From: Prochlorococcus sp. AG-409-L14
GTDB lineage: Bacteria > Cyanobacteriota > Cyanobacteriia > PCC-6307 > Cyanobiaceae
NCBI GenBank assembly: GCA_003215545.1
Contig: QCKF01000013.1
Coordinates: 1 to 32,438 of the forward strand
Length of the DNA stretch: 32,438 nucleotides
Direction: 5' to 3'
The notes beneath the pieces are model-generated. The model was not told the DNA's origin. It saw only the letters and a list, made by a program, of their open reading frames with translations, and did no database searches. The first letter of the stretch is position 1, and each line of letters opens with the position of its first letter. This document shows, piece after piece, positions 15,043-23,954 of the stretch. The translations under genes were made by a program, and so were the position numbers.

Positions 15043-15642
15043 TTAACTTTCTTTCCCTAAGAAAGTTAGCCAACGTTCTTGAAGATTAGAAAATAGAACT
15101 TGGCGATCTTGACTTCTTCTAAGATTAGAGATTGAAAAATTGATTAACCATGTAATACCTATAAATTGGAAAAGTCTTGGTGCTAAAGGGATATGACTTA
15201 TTGCTATTAATACATTTCTGTATAGCTGAATAATAATTAGAATCGCTGCAAGTGTGGTAATATATAGAGCTGGTTTGATTAGTTGAGTTAAAGAAGTTGA
15301 CAGTTGTTTTATTTTTGCCCAGCCTAGAATCTTTTGTTTTAACAATTCCCATTCTCCTCCTTCTTCTTGGTAAGTATTTTGGGCGGAGATGTCAGTTGGA
15401 TCAATAGGAGTTGAAGATTGAGAATTGTCATTGTATAGATCTTTCTTTCTTTCTAAATCTTCTTCTAGTTTTGAATTGTCAGGACTTGCAGACTTAGATG
15501 CTTTCCCATCGTTTTGAATTGATGATGTGACTGGCAGTTTTATTTCATTGAGAGGTTGTTCTGCAGAGGTTGTCTCCTCTGAATTTCTGCTACCCGAAAA
15601 GCTTTGAGTTGATTCTGAGTTGATTTCTTCTTCCAAGCTCAT
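15043..15642 (-). CDS. CAAD-domain membrane protein
   Basis: A 199-residue protein. Residues 1-100 are hydrophilic, rich in Ser, Glu, Asp and Asn, and probably disordered. From about 105 a compact membrane domain begins: a short helix (ILGWAKIKQLSTSLTQLI), helix one (ALYITTLAAILIIIQLY), the linker RNVLIAISHIPLAPRLFQ, helix two (FIGITWLINFSI), then a basic amphipathic end. This is the CAAD layout, also found fused to cyanobacterial aminoacyl-tRNA synthetases and related to the thylakoid curvature protein CURT1. It should sit in thylakoid or plasma membrane; a role in membrane shape is inferred from the family. It is divergent from gyrA, 148 bases away. Confidence 0.78.
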   Translation of the reverse strand: MSLEEEINSESTQSFSGSRNSEETTSAEQPLNEIKLPVTSSIQNDGKASKSASPDNSKLEEDLERKKDLYNDNSQSSTPIDPTDISAQNTYQEEGGEWELLKQKILGWAKIKQLSTSLTQLIKPALYITTLAAILIIIQLYRNVLIAISHIPLAPRLFQFIGITWLINFSISNLRRSQDRQVLFSNLQERWLTFLGKES

Positions 15643-15790
15643 TTCACAAAACGATCTACTTTCTAATTTTAAGAGTCAAGTCCAGCACTCCATAAATGGC
15701 TGTATTAACACCTAATAGTCAAATCAAGTCAATTTACTCACCAAGTAGCCAGTTACCGAGATAACCTTATGACTGGTTAACAGCTCTTAT

Positions 15791-18406
15791 ATGGCTGATC
15801 CTGTGGGACCAGATAGAGGTGGTCCCGGCGAGTCCGACGACCGGATCATCCAAACGGACTTACGCAACGAGATGTCTCGGTCATATCTCGAGTACGCAAT
15901 GAGCGTAATAGTTGGGCGTGCCTTGCCCGACGCCAGAGATGGATTGAAGCCAGTTCATAGAAGAATTCTCTATGCAATGTATGAATTAGGCCTTACTAGC
16001 GATAGGCCTTATAGAAAGTGCGCTCGTGTTGTTGGAGAGGTTTTAGGTAAATACCATCCTCATGGAGATACAGCTGTATATGACGCCTTGGTCCGAATGG
16101 CTCAGGACTTCTCTATGCAGATGCCGCTTATAGATGGTCATGGAAACTTCGGATCAATAGATAATGACCCTCCTGCTGCAATGCGATATACGGAATCACG
16201 TCTACAGGCACTTACAACTGACAGTTTGCTTGAAGATATAGAGGCGGAAACAGTCGACTTTTCAGATAACTTTGATGGATCACAGCAAGAGCCTACTGTC
16301 TTGCCAGCTCGAATTCCGCAGCTTTTACTTAATGGCTCATCTGGTATTGCCGTTGGGATGGCTACAAATATTCCCCCGCATAATCTTGGTGAATTGATTG
16401 ATGGACTTCAGGCCTTGATTTTAAATCCTGATATAAATGATCAAGGCTTGATGGAGATTATTAAAGGACCTGACTTCCCTACTGGTGGTCAGATATTAGG
16501 TAGGAATGGGATACGTGAAACCTACCTATCAGGAAGAGGTTCAGTAACCATGAGAGGCGTGGCAAATATAGAAACAATAGAGGCGGCAGGTCGTCCGGAT
16601 AGGGATGCTGTAATTATTACCCAGCTTCCATATCAGACAAACAAGGCAGCTTTGATTGAAAGAATTGCATATATGGTAAATGACAAGAAACTTGAAGGCA
16701 TTTCTGATATTAGAGATGAAAGTGATCGAGATGGAATGAGAATAGTTGTTGAACTTAGGCGTGATTCATATCCTCAGGTTGTACTAAATAATCTGTTTAA
16801 GTTAACACCCTTACAAAGTAATTTTAGCGCTAATATGCTTGCATTGGTTAATGGCGAACCAATACTGCTTACACTTAAGAAGATGTTAAAGGTCTTCTTA
16901 GATTTTAGGGTTCAAACTATAGAAAGAAGAACACGTTATTTTTTGAGAAAGGCTGAGGAGCGTGATCATATTCTTCTGGGATTATTACTTGCATTGGACA
17001 AGCTTGACCCTATTATTGCACTTATAAGAGCAGCCTCTGATACTGCAAGTGCAAGAAAAGAGTTGCAAGATTTGCATGGACTCACAGAGATTCAAGCAGA
17101 TGCAATATTGCAAATGCAATTGAGAAGGCTTACAGCATTAGAAGCAGATAAAATAAAGCTTGAACATGAAGATTTGGTAGAGAAGATTGCTGACTTAAAG
17201 GATATTTTGGATAAGCGTGAAAGGGTCTTTTCTCTTATCAAGGAGGAATTAAATAATCTTAGAGAGCGTTATTACAAACCTAGACGTACTCAGATTCTTG
17301 ATTTGGGAGGAGGTCTTGAGGATATTGATTTAATTGCAAATGAAAGGTCTGTAGTTTTGCTTACTGAAACAGGTTATTTGAAACGTATGCCGGTAAGTGA
17401 ATTTGAGGCTACTAGTAGAGGTACACGGGGTAAGGCAGGTACTAGAAGTCAAGGAGAAGAGGAAGTTAAATTATTTATTAGCTGTAATGATCACGATACA
17501 CTTCTTTTATTTAGTGATAGAGGCGTTGCTTACGCAATTCCTGCTTATCGAGTACCACAATCTAGCCGTACTGCAAAAGGAACTCCTGTTGTGCAGTTAC
17601 TTCCAATTCCTCGCGAAGAAGCAATAACTTCCCTTTTATCAGTAACTTCATTCGATGATGAAAAATATTTATTAATGCTTACTAAGGGAGGCTTTATTAA
17701 GAGAACACCTGTTTCTGCTTATAGCAAGATTCGTTCCAATGGATTAATAGCGATTGGATTAGAGGAAGGTGACGCTCTTACCTGGGTAAGACTGGCTGTA
17801 TCTGGCGATAGTGTATTAATTGCTTCAAAGGCTGGTATGACAATACACTTCCGTTTAAATGATAATGAATTAAGACCTTTAGGAAGAACTGCAAGAGGAG
17901 TTAGGTCTATGAATTTGCGTTCAGGTGATTCATTGGTAAGTATGGATGTTCTCACTGCAGAACTTGCTGATCAGGTTGATAAAAGTCCCGATGAGAATAC
18001 AGATGATGAAGCTGATCTGTCCTCTTCTGGTCAAGGCCCTTGGGTTTTAGTCGCATCTGCAAGTGGATTAGGGAAACGAGTTCCAGTAACTCAATTTCGC
18101 CTTCAGAAACGTGCTGGTATGGGTTTAAGAGCTATTAAATTTCGGCGTGAGGGAGATGAGTTGGTTGGTCTAAGGGTATTAGGTCTTGGAGAAGAGTTGC
18201 TTTTAGTAAGTGAAAGAGGAGTGATAGTTAGAACCAGCGCAGATAAAATACCTCAACAGTCGAGAGCTGCTACAGGTGTTCGTCTTCAACGCTTAGATTC
18301 TGGAGATCGATTATCAGAAGTGGTTTTAGTTCCACCTGAAAATGAGGGGGAAGACCTATCTATAGGTGATGAAAATCCAAGCTCTGATGAAGTTCCCCCT
18401 AGTTAA
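15791..18406 (+). CDS. gyrA: DNA gyrase subunit A
   Basis: The breakage-rejoining subunit of DNA gyrase, working with GyrB to introduce negative supercoils. It has 871 residues, normal for the family. [30 protein letters not shown] (31-60) opens the winged-helix domain. [19 protein letters not shown] (88-106) is the quinolone-determining region, with Thr where E. coli has Ser83. The catalytic tyrosine is Tyr133 in [11 protein letters not shown]. The C-terminal beta-pinwheel from about 515 carries a GyrA-box-like RGTRGKAGT. An acidic Asp/Glu/Ser insert lies near residues 727-746 and the tail is acidic. ATG at 15791 has no clear ribosome-binding site. The lycopene cyclase gene begins 3 bases after the stop. 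Confidence 0.98.
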   Translation: MADPVGPDRGGPGESDDRIIQTDLRNEMSRSYLEYAMSVIVGRALPDARDGLKPVHRRILYAMYELGLTSDRPYRKCARVVGEVLGKYHPHGDTAVYDALVRMAQDFSMQMPLIDGHGNFGSIDNDPPAAMRYTESRLQALTTDSLLEDIEAETVDFSDNFDGSQQEPTVLPARIPQLLLNGSSGIAVGMATNIPPHNLGELIDGLQALILNPDINDQGLMEIIKGPDFPTGGQILGRNGIRETYLSGRGSVTMRGVANIETIEAAGRPDRDAVIITQLPYQTNKAALIERIAYMVNDKKLEGISDIRDESDRDGMRIVVELRRDSYPQVVLNNLFKLTPLQSNFSANMLALVNGEPILLTLKKMLKVFLDFRVQTIERRTRYFLRKAEERDHILLGLLLALDKLDPIIALIRAASDTASARKELQDLHGLTEIQADAILQMQLRRLTALEADKIKLEHEDLVEKIADLKDILDKRERVFSLIKEELNNLRERYYKPRRTQILDLGGGLEDIDLIANERSVVLLTETGYLKRMPVSEFEATSRGTRGKAGTRSQGEEEVKLFISCNDHDTLLLFSDRGVAYAIPAYRVPQSSRTAKGTPVVQLLPIPREEAITSLLSVTSFDDEKYLLMLTKGGFIKRTPVSAYSKIRSNGLIAIGLEEGDALTWVRLAVSGDSVLIASKAGMTIHFRLNDNELRPLGRTARGVRSMNLRSGDSLVSMDVLTAELADQVDKSPDENTDDEADLSSSGQGPWVLVASASGLGKRVPVTQFRLQKRAGMGLRAIKFRREGDELVGLRVLGLGEELLLVSERGVIVRTSADKIPQQSRAATGVRLQRLDSGDRLSEVVLVPPENEGEDLSIGDENPSSDEVPPS

Positions 18407-18409
18407 AAA

Positions 18410-19645
18410 TTGAATACTTGTTGTGCTGATGTGCTTGTGCTGGGGGCAGGACCTGCAGCTCTTTGCATTATCGCCGAGTTAGTAGAGCAAGGCCTAAAAG
18501 TTACAGCTCTTGCATCGCATCCTCCTGATAAACCATGGCCAAATACCTATGGGATTTGGGCAGAGGAATTAGAACCTTTGGGTATGACTTCTTTGCTTGG
18601 TCATCGTTGGAAGAATACAGTGAGCTTTTTTGGAAATGTTTTAGACCAGGAACTTTCCCCACCAATTCATCACAATTTTGATTACGGATTGTTTGATCAA
18701 TTTGCTTTGCAAAAAGCACTTCTTGATAGATGTGCCGGTTTGGATTGGAGTTTAGAAACTGCTATGGATATTCAATTTCTAGGACCAAATACAAAAGTTT
18801 TGTGTACTTCTGGAAGAACTTTTCTAGCAAGAGTCGTTATCGATGCAAGTGGACATAGAAGTCGGTTTATACGACGACCTGATCACGGCCCAGTAGCAGA
18901 ACAAGCCGCCTATGGAGTGGTTGGAAGATTTAGTTCTCCACCAGTGCAATCTGAGCAATTTGTCTTAATGGACTTTCGTCCAGACCATTTAAGTTCTGCT
19001 CAGCAGAAAGAACCACCTACATTCTTATATGCTATGGATTTTGGAGATGATATTTTTTTCGTAGAAGAAACATCTTTGGCCTGTTCTCCGCCACTTTCTT
19101 GGCAGACTTTGAGGGAAAGATTACATTTAAGACTTTCACATAGAGGGGTTCAGATTACTGAAATAATTCATGAAGAGCATTGTCTATTTCCTATGAATCT
19201 ACCTCTCCCAGATAGAAATCAACCCTTATTAGCATTTGGTGGTGCAGCGAGTATGGTTCATCCTGCTTCGGGGTATATGGTTGGTGCATTATTAAGGAGG
19301 GCTCCAACTTTAGCTAAACAGATAGCAAGTTCACTCGCAATTGAACCTGCATTGGATTCAGCTTCAATAGCAAGACAAGGCTGGCAAGCACTTTGGCCTA
19401 CTGAGTTAGTCCTAAGACATAGGCTTTATCAGTTCGGACTTCGTAGATTAATGAGTTTTGATGAATCAAGATTACGTCTATTTTTTGCAACTTTTTTTAA
19501 ATTGCCAAGAGAAGATTGGTCTGGATTTCTTGCAAACACACTTTCTTTGACTCGCTTAATTAAGGTTATGCTTGGGCTTTTTTCAATCTCCCCTTGGAGG
19601 ATTAAGTTTGGTATGGTGTTTGGAGCTTCACAGAATAAATTTTAA
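18410..19645 (+). CDS. crtL: Lycopene cyclase, probably beta (CrtL family)
   Basis: A 411-residue plant-type lycopene cyclase that forms the ionone rings of carotenes. The N-terminal dinucleotide motif VLVLGAGPAALCIIAELVEQG (9-29) binds FAD. The cyclase signature NTYGIWAEEL is at 46-55, and VIDASGHRSRF, FVEETSLACSPPLSW and FGGAASMVHPASGYMV follow as in CrtL proteins. Marine picocyanobacteria carry a beta cyclase and a second, epsilon-type cyclase; I favour beta but cannot separate them by eye. The start is TTG at 18410, 3 bases after the gyrA stop, with no promoter between, so expression depends on gyrA read-through. The stop is 2 bases from the stop of the convergent GH57 gene. Confidence 0.88.
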   Translation: MNTCCADVLVLGAGPAALCIIAELVEQGLKVTALASHPPDKPWPNTYGIWAEELEPLGMTSLLGHRWKNTVSFFGNVLDQELSPPIHHNFDYGLFDQFALQKALLDRCAGLDWSLETAMDIQFLGPNTKVLCTSGRTFLARVVIDASGHRSRFIRRPDHGPVAEQAAYGVVGRFSSPPVQSEQFVLMDFRPDHLSSAQQKEPPTFLYAMDFGDDIFFVEETSLACSPPLSWQTLRERLHLRLSHRGVQITEIIHEEHCLFPMNLPLPDRNQPLLAFGGAASMVHPASGYMVGALLRRAPTLAKQIASSLAIEPALDSASIARQGWQALWPTELVLRHRLYQFGLRRLMSFDESRLRLFFATFFKLPREDWSGFLANTLSLTRLIKVMLGLFSISPWRIKFGMVFGASQNKF

Positions 19646-19647
19646 AT

Positions 19648-21204
19648 TCATGTCCAATCTTTAGCCTGAATCAAAGGAAATAATGAGTCTTCTTTTTCTA
19701 TTTGATTCAGAAGAGATGATGGGATTGCATCTTCACTATCTAATGCATTAATTAAGGTCCAGAAACGTTTTAGATGTCTATTGATTCGTTCTTTTGCAAG
19801 TTCTGTTGTTGTTCCTGCACGAAGAATGAAGCTCCAATCTGAAGACTGAGAAAGAAGGAGTTCTCTTGCTGCTTGTTGAAGTAGTCTTAAATTATCTTGA
19901 TTCGAAACACCTATTTTACATCTTTCTATCATTGCCTTACTAGAATTATTCCATTCAATTACCACCCAATCATTGCTCTTGTTTAACCAATAATCGTGAT
20001 ATCCGCCTTGTCCCCAGCTTGATGGGCATGGTTCGCATAGTTGAAGTTTTGGATTCCCTTGAAGTGTGTCGCATAATCTAGTTAGATGGAGGTCATTTTT
20101 AGCGGCATTTGTAAAAATTTCTTCTAAAAATAAAGGACCTTCAAACCACCAATGTCCAAATAATTCTGTATCAAATGGTGCTATTAATAGTGGGCTATGA
20201 TTCATCGTCGTATATAATTTGTCTAGCTGTATACATCTTTCTTTTATGTATTTATTTGCATGTTTTTTAATGCATTCTTTGGCTTTATAAGGATCATAGA
20301 CTTCTTTTTCATCTAAAGGGATATTCTGTCCAGTCACTTTATGCAGTTTTAATCCCAGCGGCCTATTGCCTTTAAGACCTAATTGTATAAGTTTTTCTCC
20401 CTTTATTTCCCACCCAAGATCTTTGTGAAATTCTCTATATTCTGGATGCCCTGGATAACCCTCTTTTGCAGACCATACTGGAAGGGTGGATTCGCTATCG
20501 CGGCCAAAGAAAGCAACACCCGATTTGCTACATATTGGGGCATACAGTCCATATCTTGGTCGAGGATTCGCGTGGAGTAATCCATGACCATCTAGGACTG
20601 CATATCTAAGTCCAGACTCAACCATAAGTGCATCAAGTCCTTCGTAATAAGCACATTCAGGTAGCCAAATACCAATAGGAGGAACATCAAATATTCTTAG
20701 ATGTTCTCTGACCGCAGTTTTCAATTGTCCCCTAACTGATTCAGGATTTTGTCTAAGAAGTGGAAGATATCCATGTGTAGCAGCACAAGTAAGTATGTCT
20801 ATGACACCTGAGCGTTGAAGTTTTGCAAAGCGATTTATTACTTCGCCATTGGAAGTCTCCCAGATTTTTAGTTGATGTGAGATATGACTGGCGAGGTGGG
20901 AAGCAGGAAGAATTAACTCATTTGAGATATTTGATAGTAAGTCGAGACGTGATGATGCCCATGAGGAGAAATTTTGCTTTAAATGACTATCTTCGAATAA
21001 TGAAAGGAGAGTTGGTGAAAGGCTAATTGTTATTTTGGGTACTTGGCCTTGATTGGTTGAAGCCTTTTCAAGAGTTTCGAGGATTGGAAGGTAGCACTCC
21101 ATAAGTGCCTGGTAATACCAATCTTCTTCTAATGAGCCAGCTTCTTCTGACCTCACATAAGGAAGGTGTGAGTGTAAAACTAAGGCGAGTTGGCCTTTGG
21201 ACAA
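19648..21204 (-). CDS. GH57 1,4-alpha-glucan branching enzyme
   Basis: A 518-residue glycoside hydrolase family 57 protein of the bacterial branching-enzyme length class. It would place alpha-1,6 branches in glycogen, the carbon store. The opening LALVLHSHLPYVR holds the family HxH motif (11-16). The nucleophile is Glu183 in IWLPECAYYEGL, and the second acid is Asp345 in APFDTELFGHWWFEG. CAATHGYLPLL and the DUF1957-like helical C-terminus (about 420-518) complete the usual architecture. The gene is alone on its strand: convergent with lycopene cyclase (2-base gap) and divergent from leuA across 341 bases. It may partly replace or complement GlgB; substrate details are inferred. Confidence 0.88.
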   Translation of the reverse strand: MSKGQLALVLHSHLPYVRSEEAGSLEEDWYYQALMECYLPILETLEKASTNQGQVPKITISLSPTLLSLFEDSHLKQNFSSWASSRLDLLSNISNELILPASHLASHISHQLKIWETSNGEVINRFAKLQRSGVIDILTCAATHGYLPLLRQNPESVRGQLKTAVREHLRIFDVPPIGIWLPECAYYEGLDALMVESGLRYAVLDGHGLLHANPRPRYGLYAPICSKSGVAFFGRDSESTLPVWSAKEGYPGHPEYREFHKDLGWEIKGEKLIQLGLKGNRPLGLKLHKVTGQNIPLDEKEVYDPYKAKECIKKHANKYIKERCIQLDKLYTTMNHSPLLIAPFDTELFGHWWFEGPLFLEEIFTNAAKNDLHLTRLCDTLQGNPKLQLCEPCPSSWGQGGYHDYWLNKSNDWVVIEWNNSSKAMIERCKIGVSNQDNLRLLQQAARELLLSQSSDWSFILRAGTTTELAKERINRHLKRFWTLINALDSEDAIPSSLLNQIEKEDSLFPLIQAKDWT

Positions 21205-21265
21205 ATCCTTATAACTGCTTGCTTGAATTTATACGGTTTTGTGCTTTTTTAAAATTTAAGAGACC

Positions 21266-21271
21266 TGATAT
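21266..21271 (+). promoter_or_regulatory. Possible -10 box of the candidate RNA
   Basis: TGATAT, with GATATT overlapping one base later, lies 9 bases before the first paired segment of the candidate RNA, so transcription could start near 21280. There is no clear -35, only an upstream T tract (21245-21250). Confidence 0.3.
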
Positions 21272-21279
21272 TTGTAATT

Positions 21280-21408
21280 TGGTGTCAATTGTGACTTAGC
21301 ACCATGGCCTAAGGGTGGAGATCTAAAGAAATCTGCATAGGGCCAGCTTTGAAGGGAGGCTTTGTGTAATTTTCATTTTAAGCTTTCGGCCTTTTTATTT
21401 CTTTTTAT
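21280..21408 (+). ncRNA. Candidate structured small RNA or leader upstream of leuA
   Basis: On the plus strand several helices can form. GTCA/TGAC closes the loop ATTG (21284-21295), extended by GGTG/CACC (21281-21284 with 21300-21303). GGCCTA pairs with TAGGGCC through one bulged G (21306-21311 with 21338-21344), enclosing AGAT/ATCT. AGCTTTGAA pairs with TTCA and AAGCT (21345-21353 with 21372-21384), and GGCC with GGCC (21341-21344 with 21388-21391), followed by CTTTTTATTTCTTTTT. The GGCC at 21341-21344 is claimed by two helices, so the structure could switch. It may be an independent sRNA or an attenuator. I do not match it to a known family. Confidence 0.4.
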
Positions 21409-21495
21409 AGGTGACTGAAAGTTTATATATCAGATTGAATGGTCTTAAAAAGAGGATTTATCCTTTGATTCAAATCGCTTTAGGGCATTTTAAAC

Positions 21496-21501
21496 TATAA
21501 T
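21496..21501 (+). promoter_or_regulatory. Probable -10 box of leuA
   Basis: A perfect TATAAT about 45 bases before the leuA ATG, predicting a leader of roughly 38 bases. No consensus -35 lies at the normal spacing, which is common in cyanobacterial promoters. Confidence 0.5.
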
Positions 21502-21545
21502 TAAAATATCATTGTCTAATTGACTGAATTCTTAAAGGTGTTCCG

Positions 21546-23168
21546 ATGGCCAAAGATCCAGGCCGAGTTTTAATTTTTGACACTACTCTCAGAGATGGAG
21601 AGCAGTCCCCAGGTGCAAGTTTAAACCTTGAGGAAAAACTTGCTATTGCACATCAATTGGCAAGGTTGGGAGTTGATGTTATAGAGGCAGGATTTCCTTA
21701 TGCCAGTCAGGGTGATTTTGCTGCAGTTCAGAGAATTGCGGAACAAGTTGGAGGAGATGAAGGCCCTATCATCTGTGGACTTGCAAGGGCTTCAACAGGA
21801 GATATTAAGGCTTGTGCAGAGGCTGTTTCGTTAGCACCTAGAAGAAGAATTCATACATTTATTGCAACTAGTGATATACATTTAGAGCATAAACTTAAGA
21901 AAACTAGAAAAGAAATATTGGCTATAGTTCCTGATATGGTTCAATATGCACGCTCTTTTGTTGAAGACGTAGAATTCTCTTGCGAAGATGCGGGTAGAAG
22001 TGACCCAGAATTTCTCTATGAGGTTATCCAATTGGCTATATCAGCAGGAGCTGGAACTATAAATATTCCTGATACTGTTGGTTATACAACACCATCTGAA
22101 TTTGGTGGATTAATAGATGGTATAAATAAAAATGTTTCAAATATAAATGATGCAGTAATTTCTGTTCATGGTCATAATGATTTAGGTTTGGCCGTTGCAA
22201 ACTTCTTAGAAGCAGTTAAGCACGGAGCAAGGCAACTTGAATGTACGATAAATGGAATTGGTGAAAGAGCTGGCAATGCTTCTTTGGAAGAATTAGTTAT
22301 GTGCTTACATGTAAGGAGAAGTTATTTTAACCCTTACTTTGGGAGAGAGTCTGATAGTCCAACTCCTCTTACAGCAGTTCGAACAGAAGAAATAACCAAA
22401 GCTTCTAGGCTGGTGTCAAATCTTACAGGTATGGTTGTTCAACCAAATAAAGCAATAGTTGGAGCTAATGCTTTCGCTCACGAGTCAGGAATACATCAAG
22501 ATGGTGTATTAAAGAATCGCATGACTTATGAGATAATAGATGCAAGAACTGTTGGTTTAGTTGATAACAAGATCACATTGGGAAAGTTGAGTGGGCGAAG
22601 TGCTGTAAGGGCTAGGTTGGAAGAGCTTGGTTATGATTTAAATAGGGAAGATTTAAATGAGGCATTTGCACGATTTAAGGACCTTGCAGATAGGAAAAGA
22701 GATATTACAGACCGAGACTTGGAGGCAATCGTTAGTGAACAAGTTCAACAACCAGAGGCTCGTTTTTATTTAAAACTTGTGCAAGTTAGTTGTGGTAGTT
22801 CACTTAAGCCAACAGCCACAATTACTCTTGCTGATCAAGATGGTATTGAGCAAACAGCAGTTGCAGTTGGAACTGGACCCGTTGATGCAGTTTGTAGAGC
22901 TCTTGATGCTTTAGCTAGTGAGCCAAATGAGCTGGTTGAGTTTTCTGTGAAATCAGTCACAGAAGGTATAGACGCAATGGGTGAGGTGACAATAAGGCTT
23001 AGAAGGGATGGGAAACTTTTTTCCGGTCACTCTGCTGATACTGATGTTGTTGTTGCAGCTGCCCAGGCATATGTAAATGCTTTAAATAGGCTGGTCTTTG
23101 CGGAAGCTGCTAAAACCCTTCATCCACAGATGGATGTAGTGGAAACAGACTCAAGCTCTCGTTTATAG
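21546..23168 (+). CDS. leuA: 2-isopropylmalate synthase
   Basis: LeuA condenses acetyl-CoA with 2-oxoisovalerate, the first committed step of leucine synthesis. It has 540 residues. [17 protein letters not shown] (11-27) is the DRE-TIM signature with the metal-binding Asp12. [25 protein letters not shown] and [17 protein letters not shown] follow, the last with the metal-binding histidines. [17 protein letters not shown] and [15 protein letters not shown] are diagnostic. The domain from about 395 ([22 protein letters not shown]) is the LeuA allosteric domain, normally for leucine feedback. ATG at 21546 is preceded by AAAGG at 7 bases. A short terminator overlaps the stop codon. Confidence 0.97.
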   Translation: MAKDPGRVLIFDTTLRDGEQSPGASLNLEEKLAIAHQLARLGVDVIEAGFPYASQGDFAAVQRIAEQVGGDEGPIICGLARASTGDIKACAEAVSLAPRRRIHTFIATSDIHLEHKLKKTRKEILAIVPDMVQYARSFVEDVEFSCEDAGRSDPEFLYEVIQLAISAGAGTINIPDTVGYTTPSEFGGLIDGINKNVSNINDAVISVHGHNDLGLAVANFLEAVKHGARQLECTINGIGERAGNASLEELVMCLHVRRSYFNPYFGRESDSPTPLTAVRTEEITKASRLVSNLTGMVVQPNKAIVGANAFAHESGIHQDGVLKNRMTYEIIDARTVGLVDNKITLGKLSGRSAVRARLEELGYDLNREDLNEAFARFKDLADRKRDITDRDLEAIVSEQVQQPEARFYLKLVQVSCGSSLKPTATITLADQDGIEQTAVAVGTGPVDAVCRALDALASEPNELVEFSVKSVTEGIDAMGEVTIRLRRDGKLFSGHSADTDVVVAAAQAYVNALNRLVFAEAAKTLHPQMDVVETDSSSRL

Positions 23169-23184
23169 GTGATTTCGCCTTTTT
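23167..23184 (+). terminator. Short intrinsic terminator of leuA
   Basis: AGGTG (using the last bases of the TAG stop) pairs with CGCCT around the loop ATTT, with one G-U pair, followed by TTTT. The stem is only 5 bp, so termination may be partial; another T run follows at 23190-23195. Confidence 0.5.
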
Positions 23185-23243
23185 GATGATTTTTTGCGGT
23201 TCTTAACTGAATCTCTCTTAAGAAATGTCCTTTGATTTGCAAT

Positions 23244-23268
23244 CTATCATCTCAGCATGAGATGATAG
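23244..23268 (+). repeat. Perfect 11-bp inverted repeat (hairpin) before the 80-aa gene
   Basis: CTATCATCTCA and TGAGATGATAG are exact reverse complements separated by GCA. The structure ends 25 bases before the ATG at 23294 and is not followed by a T run, so it is unlikely to be a simple terminator. As DNA it is a good dyad for a dimeric regulator. As RNA it is a stable 5' leader hairpin just upstream of the ribosome-binding site AGGTG. Confidence 0.7.
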
Positions 23269-23293
23269 GTGACAGTTGGGTAGGTGAACATAC

Positions 23294-23536
23294 ATGGAGG
23301 TTCAAAAGCCTGTCTACAGATTGGCTCAGCTCGATGGGAGTCCTCATCCAGTTCTTGATGCACCATATGAGTCAATAGAGGCTGCAATGGGGGCCGCTAG
23401 GGATTGGTGTAATGGACAAGGCCTTGCTTGTTCATTAGGTAGAAGGGCAATTGGTGTTGAAGTGATGACTAGCAGCGGCTCTTGGAGGACAGTTGGATAT
23501 CCAAAAAGTTGTCTTAAGCCAGGTTTGCCAACTTAA
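23294..23536 (+). CDS. Small conserved-looking soluble protein, unknown function
   Basis: An 80-residue protein starting MEVQKPVYRLAQLDGS, with AGGTG 8 bases before its ATG. It has no signal or membrane segment. The sequence alternates strands and one helix: PVYRLAQLDG, YESIEAAMGAARDWCNGQG, ACSLGRRAIGVEVMTSSGSWRTVGY. This suggests a small alpha/beta fold with one helix packed on three or four strands. Two cysteines (in DWCNGQGLAC) lie seven residues apart, and a third is near the end (KSCLKPG); none forms a recognisable metal site. The gene lies between leuA and the thiamine-binding-protein gene on the same strand and is 27 bases from the latter. I do not recognise the family. Confidence 0.65.
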   Translation: MEVQKPVYRLAQLDGSPHPVLDAPYESIEAAMGAARDWCNGQGLACSLGRRAIGVEVMTSSGSWRTVGYPKSCLKPGLPT

Positions 23537-23563
23537 AAAGTTCTATTCTTCTTTTATTAACCT

Positions 23564-23875
23564 ATGTGGGTAAGTATTGATTTTTGTATTCTTCCTTTGG
23601 GCGTGGATGTATCAATAAGTCCTTATATTGCTGCTTGTTTAGAAATCATAGATAAATCAGGGCTTGGATATGAGATTGGTCCAAATGGGACTGCAATAGA
23701 AGGAGACTGGCAATTGGTTTTTGATTGTGTAAAGGCTTGTCATATTGAAGTTCATCGTCTTGGTTCGGATAGGGTATATACCTCTTTAAGGATTAATACT
23801 CGAACTGATAAACAACAGTCTTTCACTCAAAAAGTACCTAGGGTTAAATCACTTTTATCAGATAAATCCCATTAA
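23564..23875 (+). CDS. MTH1187 family thiamine-binding protein
   Basis: A 103-residue protein of the MTH1187/YkoF-like (DUF77) group, ferredoxin-like folds that form tetramers and in characterised members bind thiamine or related pyrimidines. The pattern is clear: MWVSIDFCILPLGVDVSISPYIAACLEIIDKSGLGYEIGPNGTAIEGDW in the first half, with the conserved IGPNGTAIEGDW segment around 38-49. VKACHIEVHRLGSDRVYTSLRINTR then forms the last helix and strand. It is 27 bases downstream of the 80-residue unknown and on the same strand, so they may be co-expressed. Whether it works in thiamine supply or transport here is inferred from the family. Confidence 0.85.
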   Translation: MWVSIDFCILPLGVDVSISPYIAACLEIIDKSGLGYEIGPNGTAIEGDWQLVFDCVKACHIEVHRLGSDRVYTSLRINTRTDKQQSFTQKVPRVKSLLSDKSH

Positions 23876-23954
23876 ATTATCCTTTCACCTTTGATATTAA
23901 ACCTTTTCATAAACCAAGGTTTTGTTTACTCTGTAGACATTACTAATACTGCTT

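Larger units (their letters stand above)
21205..21545. other. 341-bp intergenic region between GH57 gene and leuA
   Basis: There is no credible coding sequence: frames are below 20 codons. The left half (21280-21408) is rich in complementary segments and ends in a U-rich run on the plus strand; I list it as a candidate RNA. The right half is AT-rich and holds a good TATAAT (21496-21501) and an AAAGG ribosome site for leuA. Minus-strand promoters for the GH57 gene must also lie here, but I cannot point to one. Confidence 0.6.

Noticed and set aside
21439-21468. Nine-residue frame (MVLKRGFIL) that could be a leucine attenuator peptide for leuA
   Set aside because: It has only two leucines, no ribosome site, and the best leuA promoter lies downstream of it.
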